DNA of 64,000 nt from Tsukamurella sp. M9C (lineage in GTDB: Bacteria; Actinomycetota; Actinomycetes; Mycobacteriales; Mycobacteriaceae): contig NZ_JAIULG010000011.1 of NCBI RefSeq assembly GCF_020169415.1, positions 1-64,000 of the forward strand. Direction: 5' to 3'. Each line of letters opens with the position of its first letter. Within the stretch, counting starts at the first letter, position 1. Both the position numbers and the translations under genes were made by a program. This document shows, one piece after another, positions 53,922 to 63,590 of this stretch. The notes below the pieces were generated by a model. The model was not told where the DNA came from, made no database searches, and saw nothing but the letters and a program-made list of their open reading frames with translations.

Positions 53922-54827
53922 ATGGCAATCCACTTGGGCCCCAACCAGTACGGCAAGGCGGAGAACCGCGTGGTGCGGATCTACCGCGACACCGCCCGGC
54001 ACACGATCCGTGACCTCAACGTGTCCTCGGCGCTGCGCGGCGATTTCACCGACGCCCACATCAGCGGCGACCAGGCGGCGGTGCTGCCGACCGACACCCA
54101 GAAGAACACCTCGTTCGCCTTCGCCAAGGAGAAGGGCATCGGCGCGATCGAGGACTACGCCCTCACGCTGGGCGGTCATTTCATCGACTCCACCCCCAAG
54201 GCCGACGGCGCTCGCATCGAGGTGCACGAGTACCCCTGGGACCGGATCCAGGTCGACGGTGCCGGCCACGACCACGCCTTCGTCCGCTCCGGCGGCGGAG
54301 TACGGTCCACCGTCGTCAACGTCGACGGCCGCGGCGCCGACCGCCGCGCGCACGTGGTGTCCGGCATCCACGACCTGACGCTGCTCAAGTCCACCGGCTC
54401 GGAGTTCCACGGCTTCCTCAAGGACAAGTACACGACGCTGCAGGAGACCGACGACCGGATCCTCGCCACGTCGCTCGTCGCCAAGTGGCGCTACGACCAC
54501 ACGGACGTGGACTGGGACAAGTCCTTCGACTCGATCCGCGCGATCATGCTCCAGCGGTTCGCCGAGATCCACAGCAAGGCACTGCAGCAGACCTTGTACG
54601 GCATGGGCCAGTCCGTGCTCGAGCAGCACCCCGAGGTCGCGGAGATCAAGTTCTCGGCGCCGAACAAGCACCACTTCCTGGTGGACCTCGCCCCCTTCGG
54701 CGTGGAGAACCCCGGCGAGGTGTTCATCGCGGCCGACCGCCCCTACGGCCTGATCGAGGCGAGCGTCGTGCGCGACGACGCGTCCGACGCCGGCTCGGCG
54801 TGGCACGGCGTGCCCGGATTCTGCTAG
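53922..54827 (+). CDS. pucL: urate oxidase (uricase)
   Basis: 301 residues, cofactor-free uricase. Lys in YGKAENRVV and Thr in LPTDTQKNT form the catalytic dyad; SGIHDLTLLKSTGSEFHGF and NKHHFLVDL are family motifs. It oxidises urate to 5-hydroxyisourate with release of peroxide. It is the third gene of the uraD-uraH-uricase-permease operon. Confidence 0.95.
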   Translation: MAIHLGPNQYGKAENRVVRIYRDTARHTIRDLNVSSALRGDFTDAHISGDQAAVLPTDTQKNTSFAFAKEKGIGAIEDYALTLGGHFIDSTPKADGARIEVHEYPWDRIQVDGAGHDHAFVRSGGGVRSTVVNVDGRGADRRAHVVSGIHDLTLLKSTGSEFHGFLKDKYTTLQETDDRILATSLVAKWRYDHTDVDWDKSFDSIRAIMLQRFAEIHSKALQQTLYGMGQSVLEQHPEVAEIKFSAPNKHHFLVDLAPFGVENPGEVFIAADRPYGLIEASVVRDDASDAGSAWHGVPGFC

Positions 54828-54840
54828 CGGGGCGACGACC

Positions 54841-56214
54841 ATGACCACAGCCACCGAGGTCCGGCCCGAGGACGAACGCCTCCCGCTCGGCAAGACCTTC
54901 GTCTACGGGCTCCAGCACATCCTGACGATGTACGGCGGCGTCATCGCGCCCCCGCTCATCGTGGGCGGCGCCGCGGGCCTGTCCGCCACGGACATGAGCC
55001 TGCTCGTGACCGCGGGCCTGTTCGTGAGCGGCCTCGCGACGATCCTGCAGACCATCGGCATCGGCCCGCTCGGCGCGCGCCTACCGATCGTGCAGGGCCT
55101 CTCGTTCGCCAGCGTCTCGACGATGACCGCGATCGCGCAGGACGGCGGCGTGCGGCCCATCTTCGGCGCGATCATCGTCGCCGGCCTGATCGGTCTCGTC
55201 CTCAGTTCCGTGTTCGCGAAACTGGTGCGGTACTTCCCGCCCGTGGTGACGGGCACGATCATCACGGTGATCGGCCTGTCGCTGCTGCCCGTGACCTTCA
55301 ACTGGGCGCAGGGCGGCAACGCCAAGGCCGCCGACTACGGCTCGATGGCCAACATCGGGCTGGCCGGCGCCACGGTGCTGATCATCCTGGTGATCAGCCG
55401 CCTGTTCCAGGGCGCGATCTCGCGGCTGTCGATCCTCATCGGCATCGTCGTCGGCACGATCATCGCCGCCTTCATGGGCAAGCTCGACTTCTCGAAGGTC
55501 GGTGACGGACCGATCTTCTCGCTGCCGCCGGTCATGCACTTCGGCAGCCCGACGTTCCAGATCGGCGCCATCATCTCGATGACGATCGTGATCCTGGTGA
55601 TCATGACGGAGACCACGGCCGACATCCTCGCCATCGGCGAGATCGTCGGCACCCCCGTCGATTCCAAGCGGGTCGCCAACGGCCTGCGCGCCGACATGCT
55701 CTCGACCGCGGTGGCCCCCGCGTTCAGCGCCTTCCCGTGCAGCGCGTTCGCGCAGAACGTGGGCCTGGTGGCGCTCACGGGGATCAAGAGCCGGTACGTG
55801 GTGGCGATGGGCGGCGGCATCCTCGCGTTCCTGGGACTGCTCCCCGTCGTGGGCCGGGTGATCGCGGCGATCCCCTACCCCGTGCTCGGCGGCGCCGGCC
55901 TGGTGCTGTTCGGCTCCGTGGCCGCCAGCGGCATCAAGACGCTCTCCCGCGTGAACTTCGACGGCAACCTCAACATGGTGATCGTCGCCGTCTCCATCGG
56001 CATGGGCATGATCCCCGTGGCGGCGCCCGACTTCTGGCACGCCTTCCCGACCGCGGTCGGCACGGTCATGCACTCGGGGATCAGCGCCGCCGCCGTGGTC
56101 GCGGTGGTCCTGAACTTCCTGTTCAACGAGATCACGGCGGGCAACCGGCCGGACGTCTCGGTGTTCGCGGCGGCCCCCGACGAACGCGGCAACCCGATCC
56201 CGAACGGCGACTGA
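54841..56214 (+). CDS. NCS2-family urate/xanthine permease
   Basis: 457 residues with about 13-14 membrane helices. GLQHILTMYGGVIAPPLIVG at the start, the substrate segment TETTADILAIGEIVG and the NCS2 signature FPCSAFAQNVGLVALTGI followed by SRYV are intact. It imports urate or xanthine with protons, fitting the operon. A strong terminator follows. Confidence 0.92.
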   Translation: MTTATEVRPEDERLPLGKTFVYGLQHILTMYGGVIAPPLIVGGAAGLSATDMSLLVTAGLFVSGLATILQTIGIGPLGARLPIVQGLSFASVSTMTAIAQDGGVRPIFGAIIVAGLIGLVLSSVFAKLVRYFPPVVTGTIITVIGLSLLPVTFNWAQGGNAKAADYGSMANIGLAGATVLIILVISRLFQGAISRLSILIGIVVGTIIAAFMGKLDFSKVGDGPIFSLPPVMHFGSPTFQIGAIISMTIVILVIMTETTADILAIGEIVGTPVDSKRVANGLRADMLSTAVAPAFSAFPCSAFAQNVGLVALTGIKSRYVVAMGGGILAFLGLLPVVGRVIAAIPYPVLGGAGLVLFGSVAASGIKTLSRVNFDGNLNMVIVAVSIGMGMIPVAAPDFWHAFPTAVGTVMHSGISAAAVVAVVLNFLFNEITAGNRPDVSVFAAAPDERGNPIPNGD

Positions 56215-56252
56215 GGCACGCCCGGTCGGCCGCCCGGCCGCACCGCCTCGAC

Positions 56253-56287
56253 GAGAGCCGGAGTGTGCGATGCGCACTCCGGCTCTC
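56253..56287 (+). terminator. terminator of the urate operon
   Basis: GAGAGCCGGAGTG pairs perfectly with CACTCCGGCTCTC around a nine-base loop, followed by CTCTTCCC. It separates the urate operon from the glyoxylate operon. Confidence 0.85.
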
Positions 56288-56302
56288 CTCTTCCCGAACC
56301 CC

Positions 56303-56391
56303 TTGACGTGATCACCATCACATGCCACAATTCCATTGTACGGAAATGATCTTTCCGACAGGCGAAAGCTTGCAGGTCGTATCGGACCTCG
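56303..56391 (+). promoter_or_regulatory. hyi operon promoter and leader, related to the uraD promoter
   Basis: TTGACG (-35, 56303-56308), a CRP/GlxR-type site CGTGA-TCACCA-TCACA, and CACAAT (-10, 56326-56331) have the same spacing as in the uraD promoter. Downstream, TTCCG, GAAAG and GCAGGTC recur at identical intervals (56353, 56364, 56372), ending in the hairpin AGGTC-GTATCG-GACCT (56374-56389). Confidence 0.6.
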
Positions 56392-56437
56392 CCAGAACCT
56401 GCATCGCCCGTACGCCCCGCCTGATGAAGGAGCCCCC

Positions 56438-57274
56438 ATGAACGCGAACGCCCCCGCCAAGTACACGGTCAACTGCTCGATCCTGCTCGCCGACACCCCG
56501 ATCTTCGAGCGGCCCCGCACGGTCCGCGAGGCGGGCTTCGAGGCCGTCGAGTTCTGGTGGCCGTTCCCCACGGCCGTGCCGAGCGACCGTCAGGTCGACG
56601 CCTTCGTCACGGCGATCGAGGACGCGGGCGTGCAGCTCACGGGCCTGAACTTCGCGGCCGGCGACATGCCCGGCGGCGAGCGCGGCATCCTCTCCGATCC
56701 CGCCCGCGTCGCCGAGTTCCGCGACAACATCGACGTCGTCGTCGGCATCGGCGAGCGCCTGGGCATCCCGGCTTTCAACGCCCTGTACGGCAACCGGATC
56801 GACGGCGGCGACCCCGCCGAGCAGGACGCCGTCGCCGCCGAGAATCTCGCCGCCGCGGGCCGCGCCGCCGCCGGGATCGGCGCCGTCGTCCTCATCGAGC
56901 CGGTCAGCGGCGCCCCGCGCTACCCGCTGCTCACCGCGGCCGACGCCGTGACCGTCATCGACCGCGTCCGGGAGCAGTCCGGCGTCGACTCCCTGCGACT
57001 GCTCGCCGACCTGTACCACCTGCAGGTCAACGGCGACGACGTCGCCGCCGCCATCGACACCCACGCCGGCCTGATCGGCCACGTCCAGATCGCCGACGAT
57101 CCCGGCCGCGGCGAGCCCGGCACCGGGACCCTCGACCTCGACGGCCACCTCGCCCACCTCGAGCGCGTGGGCTACCGCGGGCCGATCGGCCTGGAGTACA
57201 AGCAGACCCAGGACGATCCCTTCGCCTGGCTCCCCCGCGAGCAGCGCGCGGCCCGCGTCGTCGCCGCCTCCTGA
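56438..57274 (+). CDS. hyi: hydroxypyruvate isomerase
   Basis: 278 residues, TIM barrel of the AP-endonuclease-2 superfamily. YTVNCSILLADTPIFERP, GLNFAAGDMPGGERG, VLIEPVS with metal-binding Glu and GLEYKQT near the end are typical. It interconverts hydroxypyruvate and tartronate semialdehyde. AAGGAG precedes ATG 56438. First gene of the glyoxylate-salvage operon. Confidence 0.88.
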   Translation: MNANAPAKYTVNCSILLADTPIFERPRTVREAGFEAVEFWWPFPTAVPSDRQVDAFVTAIEDAGVQLTGLNFAAGDMPGGERGILSDPARVAEFRDNIDVVVGIGERLGIPAFNALYGNRIDGGDPAEQDAVAAENLAAAGRAAAGIGAVVLIEPVSGAPRYPLLTAADAVTVIDRVREQSGVDSLRLLADLYHLQVNGDDVAAAIDTHAGLIGHVQIADDPGRGEPGTGTLDLDGHLAHLERVGYRGPIGLEYKQTQDDPFAWLPREQRAARVVAAS

Positions 57275-57323
57275 GCCCCCAGCCACCCGATCCTCCGATC
57301 GACGACCCGACACAAGGAATCTC

Positions 57324-58205
57324 ATGACGAACATCGCCTTCATCGGACTCGGCATCATGGGCAGCCCCATGGCCGTGCACCTCGCGAACGCCGGCCACAC
57401 GGTGGCGGGCTTCAACCGCACCCCCGAGCGGGCCAAGCCGCTCGTCGACGCCGGCGGCCGCGCCGCCGCCTCGATCGCCGACGCCGTCGCCGACGCCGAG
57501 GTCATCGCGGTGATGGTGCCCGACTCCCCCGACGTGCAGGCCGTGCTCGCGGGCGAGGGCGGCGTCTTCGACAACGCCCCCGCCGGCGCGCTGATCATCG
57601 ACTTCTCCAGCATCCGGCCCGACGTGACGACCGAGCTCGCGAAGCAGGCCGCCGAACGCGGCTTCCGGCTCATCGACGCGCCCGTGTCGGGCGGCGAGGC
57701 GGGCGCGATCAACGCAGCGCTGTCGATCATGGTCGGCGGCACGCCCGAGGACTTCGCCGCGGCGCAGCCGGTGCTCGACGTGGTCGGCAAGACCATCGTG
57801 CACGTGGGCCCCAACGGCTCCGGGCAGACCGTCAAGGCCGCGAACCAGCTCATCGTGGCCGGCAACATCCAGCTCCTGGCCGAGTCCATCGTCTTCCTCG
57901 AGGCGTACGGCGTGGACACCGCCGCCGCCGTCCAGGTGCTCGGCGGCGGGCTCGCGGGCTCCGCCGTGCTCAACCAGAAGGCGCAGAAGATGCTGGACCG
58001 CGAGTTCGAGCCCGGCTTCCGGATCGAGCTGCACCACAAGGACCTCGGCATCGTCACCGCCGCCGCCCGCGAGGCCGGCGTCGTCGCACCGCTCGGCGGC
58101 CTCGTCGCCCAGCTCATGGCCTCCGCCCGCGCCAACGGCGACGGCTCCCTCGACCACTCCGCGCTGCTGCGCGGCGTCGAGCGCCTGTCCGGCCGCACGT
58201 CCTAA
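57324..58205 (+). CDS. glxR: 2-hydroxy-3-oxopropionate (tartronate semialdehyde) reductase
   Basis: 293 residues. NAD-binding [20 protein letters not shown], substrate loop [16 protein letters not shown] and the catalytic Lys171 in [11 protein letters not shown]. It reduces tartronate semialdehyde, the product of Gcl, to D-glycerate. This glxR is the reductase and not the regulator GlxR. It lies between hyi and gcl in one operon. Confidence 0.92.
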   Translation: MTNIAFIGLGIMGSPMAVHLANAGHTVAGFNRTPERAKPLVDAGGRAAASIADAVADAEVIAVMVPDSPDVQAVLAGEGGVFDNAPAGALIIDFSSIRPDVTTELAKQAAERGFRLIDAPVSGGEAGAINAALSIMVGGTPEDFAAAQPVLDVVGKTIVHVGPNGSGQTVKAANQLIVAGNIQLLAESIVFLEAYGVDTAAAVQVLGGGLAGSAVLNQKAQKMLDREFEPGFRIELHHKDLGIVTAAAREAGVVAPLGGLVAQLMASARANGDGSLDHSALLRGVERLSGRTS

Positions 58206-58228
58206 CCCGAAGACATTGGAGAACTGAC

Positions 58229-60049
58229 ATGGCTCGTATGCGTGCCGCCGAAGCAGCGGTCAAGATCATGGAGCTCGAGGGCGCCACCCAGGCGTTCGGC
58301 GTGCCCGGCGCCGCCATCAACCCCTTCTACGCGGCGATGCGCGCGCACGGCGGCATCGGCCACGTGCTGGCCCGCCACGTCGAGGGCGCCTCGCACATGG
58401 CGGAGGGCTTCACCCGCGCCGAGGCCGGCAACATCGGTGTCTGCATCGGCACGTCCGGCCCCGCCGGCACCGACATGATCACCGGGTTGTACTCGGCCAT
58501 GGCCGATTCCATCCCCATCCTCGCCATCACCGGCCAGGCGCCCGTCGCGCGCCTGCACAAGGAGGACTTCCAGGCGGTCGACATCGCGTCCATCGCGAAG
58601 ACCGTCACCAAGATGGCCGTCACCGTGCTCGAGCCCGCGCAGGTGCCGGGCGTCTTCGCGCAGGCCTTCCACCTCATGCGTTCGGGTCGGCCCGGCCCCG
58701 TCCTCATCGATCTGCCCATCGACGTGCAGCTCGCCGAGATCGAGTTCGACCCGGACACCTACACCCCGCTGCCCGTGCACAAGCCCGCCGCGACCCGCGC
58801 GCAGGCGGAGAAGGCGCTGGACATGCTGGCCGCGGCCGAGCGCCCGCTCCTCGTGGCCGGCGGCGGCATCATCAACGCCGACGCCTCCGACAAGCTGGTC
58901 GAGCTCGCCGAGCTGCTGGACGTCCCCGTCATCCCGACCCTCATGGGCTGGGGCACGATCCCCGACGACCACCGCCTCGCCGCGGGCATGGTGGGCCTGC
59001 AGACCGCGCACCGCTACGGCAACGCGACGATGCTCGCCTCGGACTTCGTGCTGGGCATCGGCAACCGCTGGGCGAACCGGCACACCGGCGGGCTCGACAC
59101 CTACCGCGCGGGCCGGACGTTCGTCCACGTGGACATCGACCCCACCCAGATCGGCCGGGTCTTCGCGCCGGACTACAGCATCGTCTCCGACGCCGGGGCC
59201 GCGCTGGAGCAGCTCGTGGAGGTCGCCCGGGAACGGCGGGCCGCCGGCACGCTGGCGGACCGCTCCGCCTGGGTCGAGTCCTGCGCCGAGCGCAAGCGGA
59301 CCATGCAGCGCCGCACGCACTTCGACGACGTGCCGATCAAGCCGCAGCGCGTCTACGAGGAGATGAACAAGGCCTTCGGCCGCGACACCCGGTACGTCAG
59401 CACGATCGGTCTTTCGCAGATCGCCGGCGGGCAGTTCCTGCACGTCTTCAAGCCGCGCCACTGGATCAACTGCGGGCAGGCCGGCCCGCTGGGCTGGACC
59501 ATCCCCGCGGCCCTCGGCGTGGTCAAGGCCGCGCCCGGAACCGACGTGGTGGCGCTCTCGGGCGACTACGATTTCCAGTTCATGATCGAGGAACTGGCGG
59601 TCGCGGCGCAGTTCAACCTGCCCTACGTCCACGTCGTGGTGAACAACTCGTACCTGGGCCTGATCCGGCAGGCGCAGCGCGCCTTCGACATGGACTTCCA
59701 GGTCCAGCTGGGCTTCGACAACATCAACGCCGATGTCGACGACGCCCACAGCACCACCGGCTCGGACCCGATGCCCCTGGCCCCCAAGGGCTACGGCGTC
59801 GACCACGTCAAGGTCGCGGAGGGCCTGGGCTGCAAGGCCGTGCGCGTGACCGACCCGGCGGAGATCGCCGCGACGCTCACCCGCGCGCAGCAGATGGCCC
59901 GTGAGCACAAGGTGCCCGTGGTCGTCGAGATCTTCCTGGAGCGGGTCACCAACATCGCGATGGGCACCGAGCTCGACAACGTCGCCGAGTTCGAGGATCT
60001 CGCGACCGTCGGCACCGACGCGCCCACCGCCCTCCTGCTGCTCGACTAG
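58229..60049 (+). CDS. gcl: glyoxylate carboligase
   Basis: 606 residues, thiamine-diphosphate enzyme. Val51 in [13 protein letters not shown] replaces the glutamate almost universal in this superfamily, the hallmark of Gcl. [15 protein letters not shown] and [11 protein letters not shown] form the cofactor and metal site. It joins two glyoxylates to tartronate semialdehyde with loss of CO2. It is preceded by glxR and followed after nine bases by glycerate kinase. Confidence 0.95.
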   Translation: MARMRAAEAAVKIMELEGATQAFGVPGAAINPFYAAMRAHGGIGHVLARHVEGASHMAEGFTRAEAGNIGVCIGTSGPAGTDMITGLYSAMADSIPILAITGQAPVARLHKEDFQAVDIASIAKTVTKMAVTVLEPAQVPGVFAQAFHLMRSGRPGPVLIDLPIDVQLAEIEFDPDTYTPLPVHKPAATRAQAEKALDMLAAAERPLLVAGGGIINADASDKLVELAELLDVPVIPTLMGWGTIPDDHRLAAGMVGLQTAHRYGNATMLASDFVLGIGNRWANRHTGGLDTYRAGRTFVHVDIDPTQIGRVFAPDYSIVSDAGAALEQLVEVARERRAAGTLADRSAWVESCAERKRTMQRRTHFDDVPIKPQRVYEEMNKAFGRDTRYVSTIGLSQIAGGQFLHVFKPRHWINCGQAGPLGWTIPAALGVVKAAPGTDVVALSGDYDFQFMIEELAVAAQFNLPYVHVVVNNSYLGLIRQAQRAFDMDFQVQLGFDNINADVDDAHSTTGSDPMPLAPKGYGVDHVKVAEGLGCKAVRVTDPAEIAATLTRAQQMAREHKVPVVVEIFLERVTNIAMGTELDNVAEFEDLATVGTDAPTALLLLD

Positions 60050-60058
60050 GAGGACGCG

Positions 60059-61189
60059 ATGACGACGGTGCTGCTCTCGCCCGACAAGTTCAAGGGCTCC
60101 CTGTCCGCGGCGGGCGTCGCGGACGCCCTCGCCCGCGGTATCGCGGACGTCGCGCCGGACTGGGTGTGCGTCCGCGCCCCCATCGCCGACGGCGGGGACG
60201 GCACCGTCGACGCCGCCGTGGCCGCGGGGTGGGAGCGGGTCGCGGTGGAGACCACCGGCCCGACCGGGGTCCCGCACACGACGTCGTACGCCCGCGGCGG
60301 CCCGACGGCCGTGGTCGAGCTCGCCTCGGCCGTCGGCCTGGAGCTGCTGCCCGGCCGCGAGCCGGACGCGCTCGGCGCCACCACCTTCGGCCTGGGCACG
60401 GTAATCCGGCACGCGCTCGAACACGGGGCGCAGCACATCGTCCTCGGCCTCGGCGGCAGCGCCTCGACCGACGGCGGCGCCGGCATGCTGCAGGCGCTCG
60501 GCGTGTCGATCACAGACCGCGCGGGCGAGCCCGTGCGGCCGGGCGGCACCGCGCTGCTGCAGGCCGCGCGCGTCGACCTCGCCGGCCTGCTCCCCGAGGC
60601 GCGCGGCGCGCGGTTCACGCTCGCGTGCGACGTCGACAATCCGCTGCTCGGACCCGACGGCGCGGCCGCGGTCTACGGCCCGCAGAAGGGGGCGACCGCC
60701 GCGCAGGTCACCCTGCTCGACGGCGCCCTGCGCACCTGGGCCGACGTGGTCGCGGAGGCGACGGGCGCCGACCTGCGGGAGACGCCGGGCGCGGGGGCCG
60801 CGGGCGGCACGGGCTTCGGCGCGATGGCGGTTCTCGGCGCCGAGGCGCGGCCGGGCGTCGACATCGTGCTGGAGCTCGCCGACTTCGCGGACAAGGTCCG
60901 GGCGGCGGACCTCGTGATCACGGGCGAGGGGTCACTCGACGCACAATCGCTGCACGGCAAGGCGCCGGTCGGCGTCGCCTCCGCGGCCCGCGCGGCCGGG
61001 GTGCCGGTCATCGCGGTGGCGGGGCGCAGCGCGCTCACCGCGGAGCAGATCCACGCGGCGGGCTTCCGGCGCGCGATGGCGCTGTCCGAGATCGAGCCCG
61101 ATCCCGCGCGCTCGATGGCGAACGCCGCCGAGCTGCTGCGCCGCATCGGCCGGTCCATCGCCGCGGGCGCCGGCGGCCGGCTGGGCTGA
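60059..61189 (+). CDS. glxK: glycerate kinase (GarK/GlxK type)
   Basis: 376 residues. LLSPDKFKGSLSA at the start, PIADGGDGTVDA, GLGGSASTDGGAGMLQAL and VITGEGSLDAQSLHGKAP are the class II glycerate kinase motifs. It phosphorylates glycerate to phosphoglycerate for glycolysis, closing the glyoxylate route. GGAGG precedes ATG 60059. Last gene of the operon. Confidence 0.93.
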   Translation: MTTVLLSPDKFKGSLSAAGVADALARGIADVAPDWVCVRAPIADGGDGTVDAAVAAGWERVAVETTGPTGVPHTTSYARGGPTAVVELASAVGLELLPGREPDALGATTFGLGTVIRHALEHGAQHIVLGLGGSASTDGGAGMLQALGVSITDRAGEPVRPGGTALLQAARVDLAGLLPEARGARFTLACDVDNPLLGPDGAAAVYGPQKGATAAQVTLLDGALRTWADVVAEATGADLRETPGAGAAGGTGFGAMAVLGAEARPGVDIVLELADFADKVRAADLVITGEGSLDAQSLHGKAPVGVASAARAAGVPVIAVAGRSALTAEQIHAAGFRRAMALSEIEPDPARSMANAAELLRRIGRSIAAGAGGRLG

Positions 61190-61221
61190 TCGGCGCCGGC
61201 CCGGCCGCCGAGCGGGGACGG

Positions 61222-62400
61222 TCAGCGGGGGCCGTTGCGGCGCAGCCAGGTGGCGATCTGACGCTCGCCGCGCACCGTCGCCCAGCGCCGAGCGGCGGGC
61301 GAGAACCGGGCCGCGACCTGGACGGGCGCGTGGCTCGCCCACGCGACGGGCACGGCCCACGGCAGCTCGGCGGGGAGCCCCAGGTCGCGCAGGCCCTGCC
61401 GGCCGGCGAAGACGCCCTCGAGGCTGCCCAGGTAACGCTGATAGAAGCCCCGCCGCAGCCCCTGCGCGACCGGGTACCGGTGCCGGCCCCAGTTGCCGTA
61501 CAGCGCGCGGCCGAGGACGGCGGAGTCCGCGTCGGGTCCGGGCGCGTACTGGCCGATCTGCACCATGCGGCGCCGACCCTCCCCCTCGGTCGCGGGCAGG
61601 ACGTGCTCGTCGAGGCCGAGAAGCCAGCCGACGTAGCGCCACAGCGCCATCACGTCGCGGCCCTCGTCCGCGGAGACGGGCATGCCCAGCGCGCGCAGAC
61701 CGAGCAGGAAGGTCGTGGAGAAGAGGCCGAGCGTGCCCAGTTGGTCGGACTGGTTGATGGGCACGCCCCACTGCGCCCGGTCCCAGTCGTCGCGGCGCAG
61801 CAGGGTCGTGTTGGCGAGGCCGTGGATCACCCGGACCTTCACGGCCGACCGCCAGGCGAGCCCGTGCGGTCGCACGTCGCCGCCGATGATCTCCGACCAC
61901 CACTGCGTGGTCTCGTGGATGCGGGCGTCCACCCCGTCGACCATGCCGCCCGTCGCGACGAGCTGGCGCGTGGTCGCGGAGGTCGTGTACCCGGTCATGA
62001 GCGACGCCGTCGCGAGGACGTCGAGCCCGAGCGAACCGGATCGCCGGCAGACGGCGGCGCCGCGCTCGCAGGCGTCGAAGTCCACCCAGGCGGGCGTCGC
62101 GGCGGCGCCGACCGCGTCCAGCAGCTCCTGGAGCGCGGGGTTCTCCGTGGCGCCCGACGCCAGCGCCGCGTCGAGGTCGCGCATCGAGTAGGCCCGGTCG
62201 TCGATCATCGCGCGGCCGAGCCGGTTGCCGAGCTCGTCGCCGCGGTCCACCGCTTCGCCCGCCCAGGCGATCTCCTCCGCCGTGAACGGGCGGCGATCCT
62301 TCTGCAGGAGCCGGAGGGCGCGCACACTGCCGGCGGCCCACTCGGGGTCGCGGTCGAAACGTGCGGGGGTATCGACGGTGCGGGGGGCTGCGAGGGTCAT
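61222..62400 (-). CDS. MpaB-family (DUF2236) oxygenase
   Basis: 392 residues. The family pattern is seen in RVIHGLANTTLLRRDDWD, GVPINQSDQLGTLGLFSTTF and LWRYVGWLLGLDEHVLPAT; the His/Arg pair in the first motif fits the haem site of MpaB and latex-clearing proteins. Oxidative cleavage or demethylation of a hydrophobic substrate is the family-level guess. ATG 62400 is six bases after TACGCT (62407-62412). A TetR gene lies directly upstream on the same strand. Confidence 0.75.
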   Translation of the reverse strand: MTLAAPRTVDTPARFDRDPEWAAGSVRALRLLQKDRRPFTAEEIAWAGEAVDRGDELGNRLGRAMIDDRAYSMRDLDAALASGATENPALQELLDAVGAAATPAWVDFDACERGAAVCRRSGSLGLDVLATASLMTGYTTSATTRQLVATGGMVDGVDARIHETTQWWSEIIGGDVRPHGLAWRSAVKVRVIHGLANTTLLRRDDWDRAQWGVPINQSDQLGTLGLFSTTFLLGLRALGMPVSADEGRDVMALWRYVGWLLGLDEHVLPATEGEGRRRMVQIGQYAPGPDADSAVLGRALYGNWGRHRYPVAQGLRRGFYQRYLGSLEGVFAGRQGLRDLGLPAELPWAVPVAWASHAPVQVAARFSPAARRWATVRGERQIATWLRRNGPR

Positions 62401-62406
62401 GGCCCG

Positions 62407-62439
62407 AGCGTAACCCAATCTGGCTACATCCTGTAGCCA
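62407..62439. promoter_or_regulatory. TetR operator upstream of the MpaB-family gene
   Basis: TGGCTACA-TCC-TGTAGCCA (62421-62439) is a perfect 8-base palindrome just upstream of the TACGCT -10 (62407-62412). It lies in the 65-base gap between the TetR gene and the oxygenase gene. Confidence 0.7.
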
Positions 62440-62465
62440 CAATCTCGTAACGGTCTCCCCGCCGC

Positions 62466-63128
62466 CTAGGAGGACGCCGCCCGCAGGCGCCTGAGCACCG
62501 CGGACAGCTCTCGGTTGCTGAGGATCCCCGCCACCATGATCTCCTCGACCGTCGTGGGCGAGGCGTCGATCCGGCCGGCACTCGCCGCGATCGCCAGGTG
62601 CATCCCGCCCACCGCGATCATCCGCGCCGACAGCTGCGCATCCTCGTGCTCCGGCGGGTCGTCGAGGATCTCCTCGGCCTGGGCCGCCATGGCTCCCGCG
62701 AGCAGGTCGATCAGCGCCTCCCGCCGCGCCCGGAGGCCGGGATGCACGTCCGCGCCGACGAGCAGGGCGGACCGGCGCGGATCGGCACTGATCGCGCCGA
62801 GCGAGCTGCGCACGCCCGCCCGCACCTTCCGCTCGACGACGTCGGGCGCCTCCGGCGCGACCGCCGCGATCGCGGTGGCGACATCACCCATGAGCTCCGC
62901 CGCCATCACGTCGAAGGCAGCGGTGAGCACGTCGTCCGGCGAGTCGAAGGCCTCGCGGAAGTAGCGCGCGTGCAGGCCCGCCTCGGCGCACAGCGAACGC
63001 GCGCTCACCGCAGCGACGCCGTCGCGGGCGACCACGGTGAGCGCGGCGTCGAGGAACCGCGCGCGCCGCTCCTCGCGGCGCGCCTCGGCGCTCGCGCCGC
63101 TGTAGCGGCGCCCCTCGGTCTCGGTCAT
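62466..63128 (-). CDS. TetR/AcrR-family regulator
   Basis: 220 residues. A basic N terminus (EARREERRARFLDAAL) leads to the helix-turn-helix VAAVSARSLCAEAGLHARYF, with a long helical ligand domain behind it. It should bind the palindrome at 62421-62439 and control the oxygenase gene downstream. ATG 63128 is six bases after TACGCT (63135-63140), the same hexamer as at the oxygenase promoter. Confidence 0.85.
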   Translation of the reverse strand: MTETEGRRYSGASAEARREERRARFLDAALTVVARDGVAAVSARSLCAEAGLHARYFREAFDSPDDVLTAAFDVMAAELMGDVATAIAAVAPEAPDVVERKVRAGVRSSLGAISADPRRSALLVGADVHPGLRARREALIDLLAGAMAAQAEEILDDPPEHEDAQLSARMIAVGGMHLAIAASAGRIDASPTTVEEIMVAGILSNRELSAVLRRLRAASS

Positions 63129-63160
63129 CGGGCCAGCGTATCGCCCGCGACGCCCGCGGA

Positions 63161-63520
63161 TCAGGCGGAGGCGGCGAGGATCTCGCGCGGGTCGAAGGTG
63201 ACGTTCACCGCGGTGATCAGGCCGTCCTCGACGCGGGTCCAGTTCGCGACCGCGGTCGCGGGCGCGCCGCCCATGCCCAGGTCGAACCAGGTGATCACAT
63301 CGCGATCGTCCGCGAGACGGGCGCGGACCTCGAGCGAGTCGGTGGCCTGCGCCATGCCGCCGAGCCCCTGGAGGAACTCGTCGGGCCCGTGCGCGACGCC
63401 GAAGACCCCGGTGAAGACGCAGTCGGGTGCCAGGTACGGGCGGAGCGGGGCGAAGTCCTTGGCCTCCCAGCAGCGGAAGTAGGTCTCGGCGATCCGGCGG
63501 GGCGAGCTGTTCTCGGTCAT
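63161..63520 (-). CDS. SnoaL-like (NTF2-fold) protein
   Basis: 119 residues with the small cone-shaped NTF2 fold: AETYFRCWEAKDFAPLRPYL, APDCVFTGVFGVAHGPDEFL and TFDPREIL. Members bind or isomerise small hydrophobic molecules; no catalytic residue can be assigned here. It precedes the TetR gene on the same strand by 32 bases and is divergent from a LysR gene. Confidence 0.75.
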   Translation of the reverse strand: MTENSSPRRIAETYFRCWEAKDFAPLRPYLAPDCVFTGVFGVAHGPDEFLQGLGGMAQATDSLEVRARLADDRDVITWFDLGMGGAPATAVANWTRVEDGLITAVNVTFDPREILAASA

Positions 63521-63590
63521 GACTCCACTCTGCGGCCGACGCAGTCAGAAGTCCAACAGCTGTCTCTGATTCGAACTATCATCATCAGTG

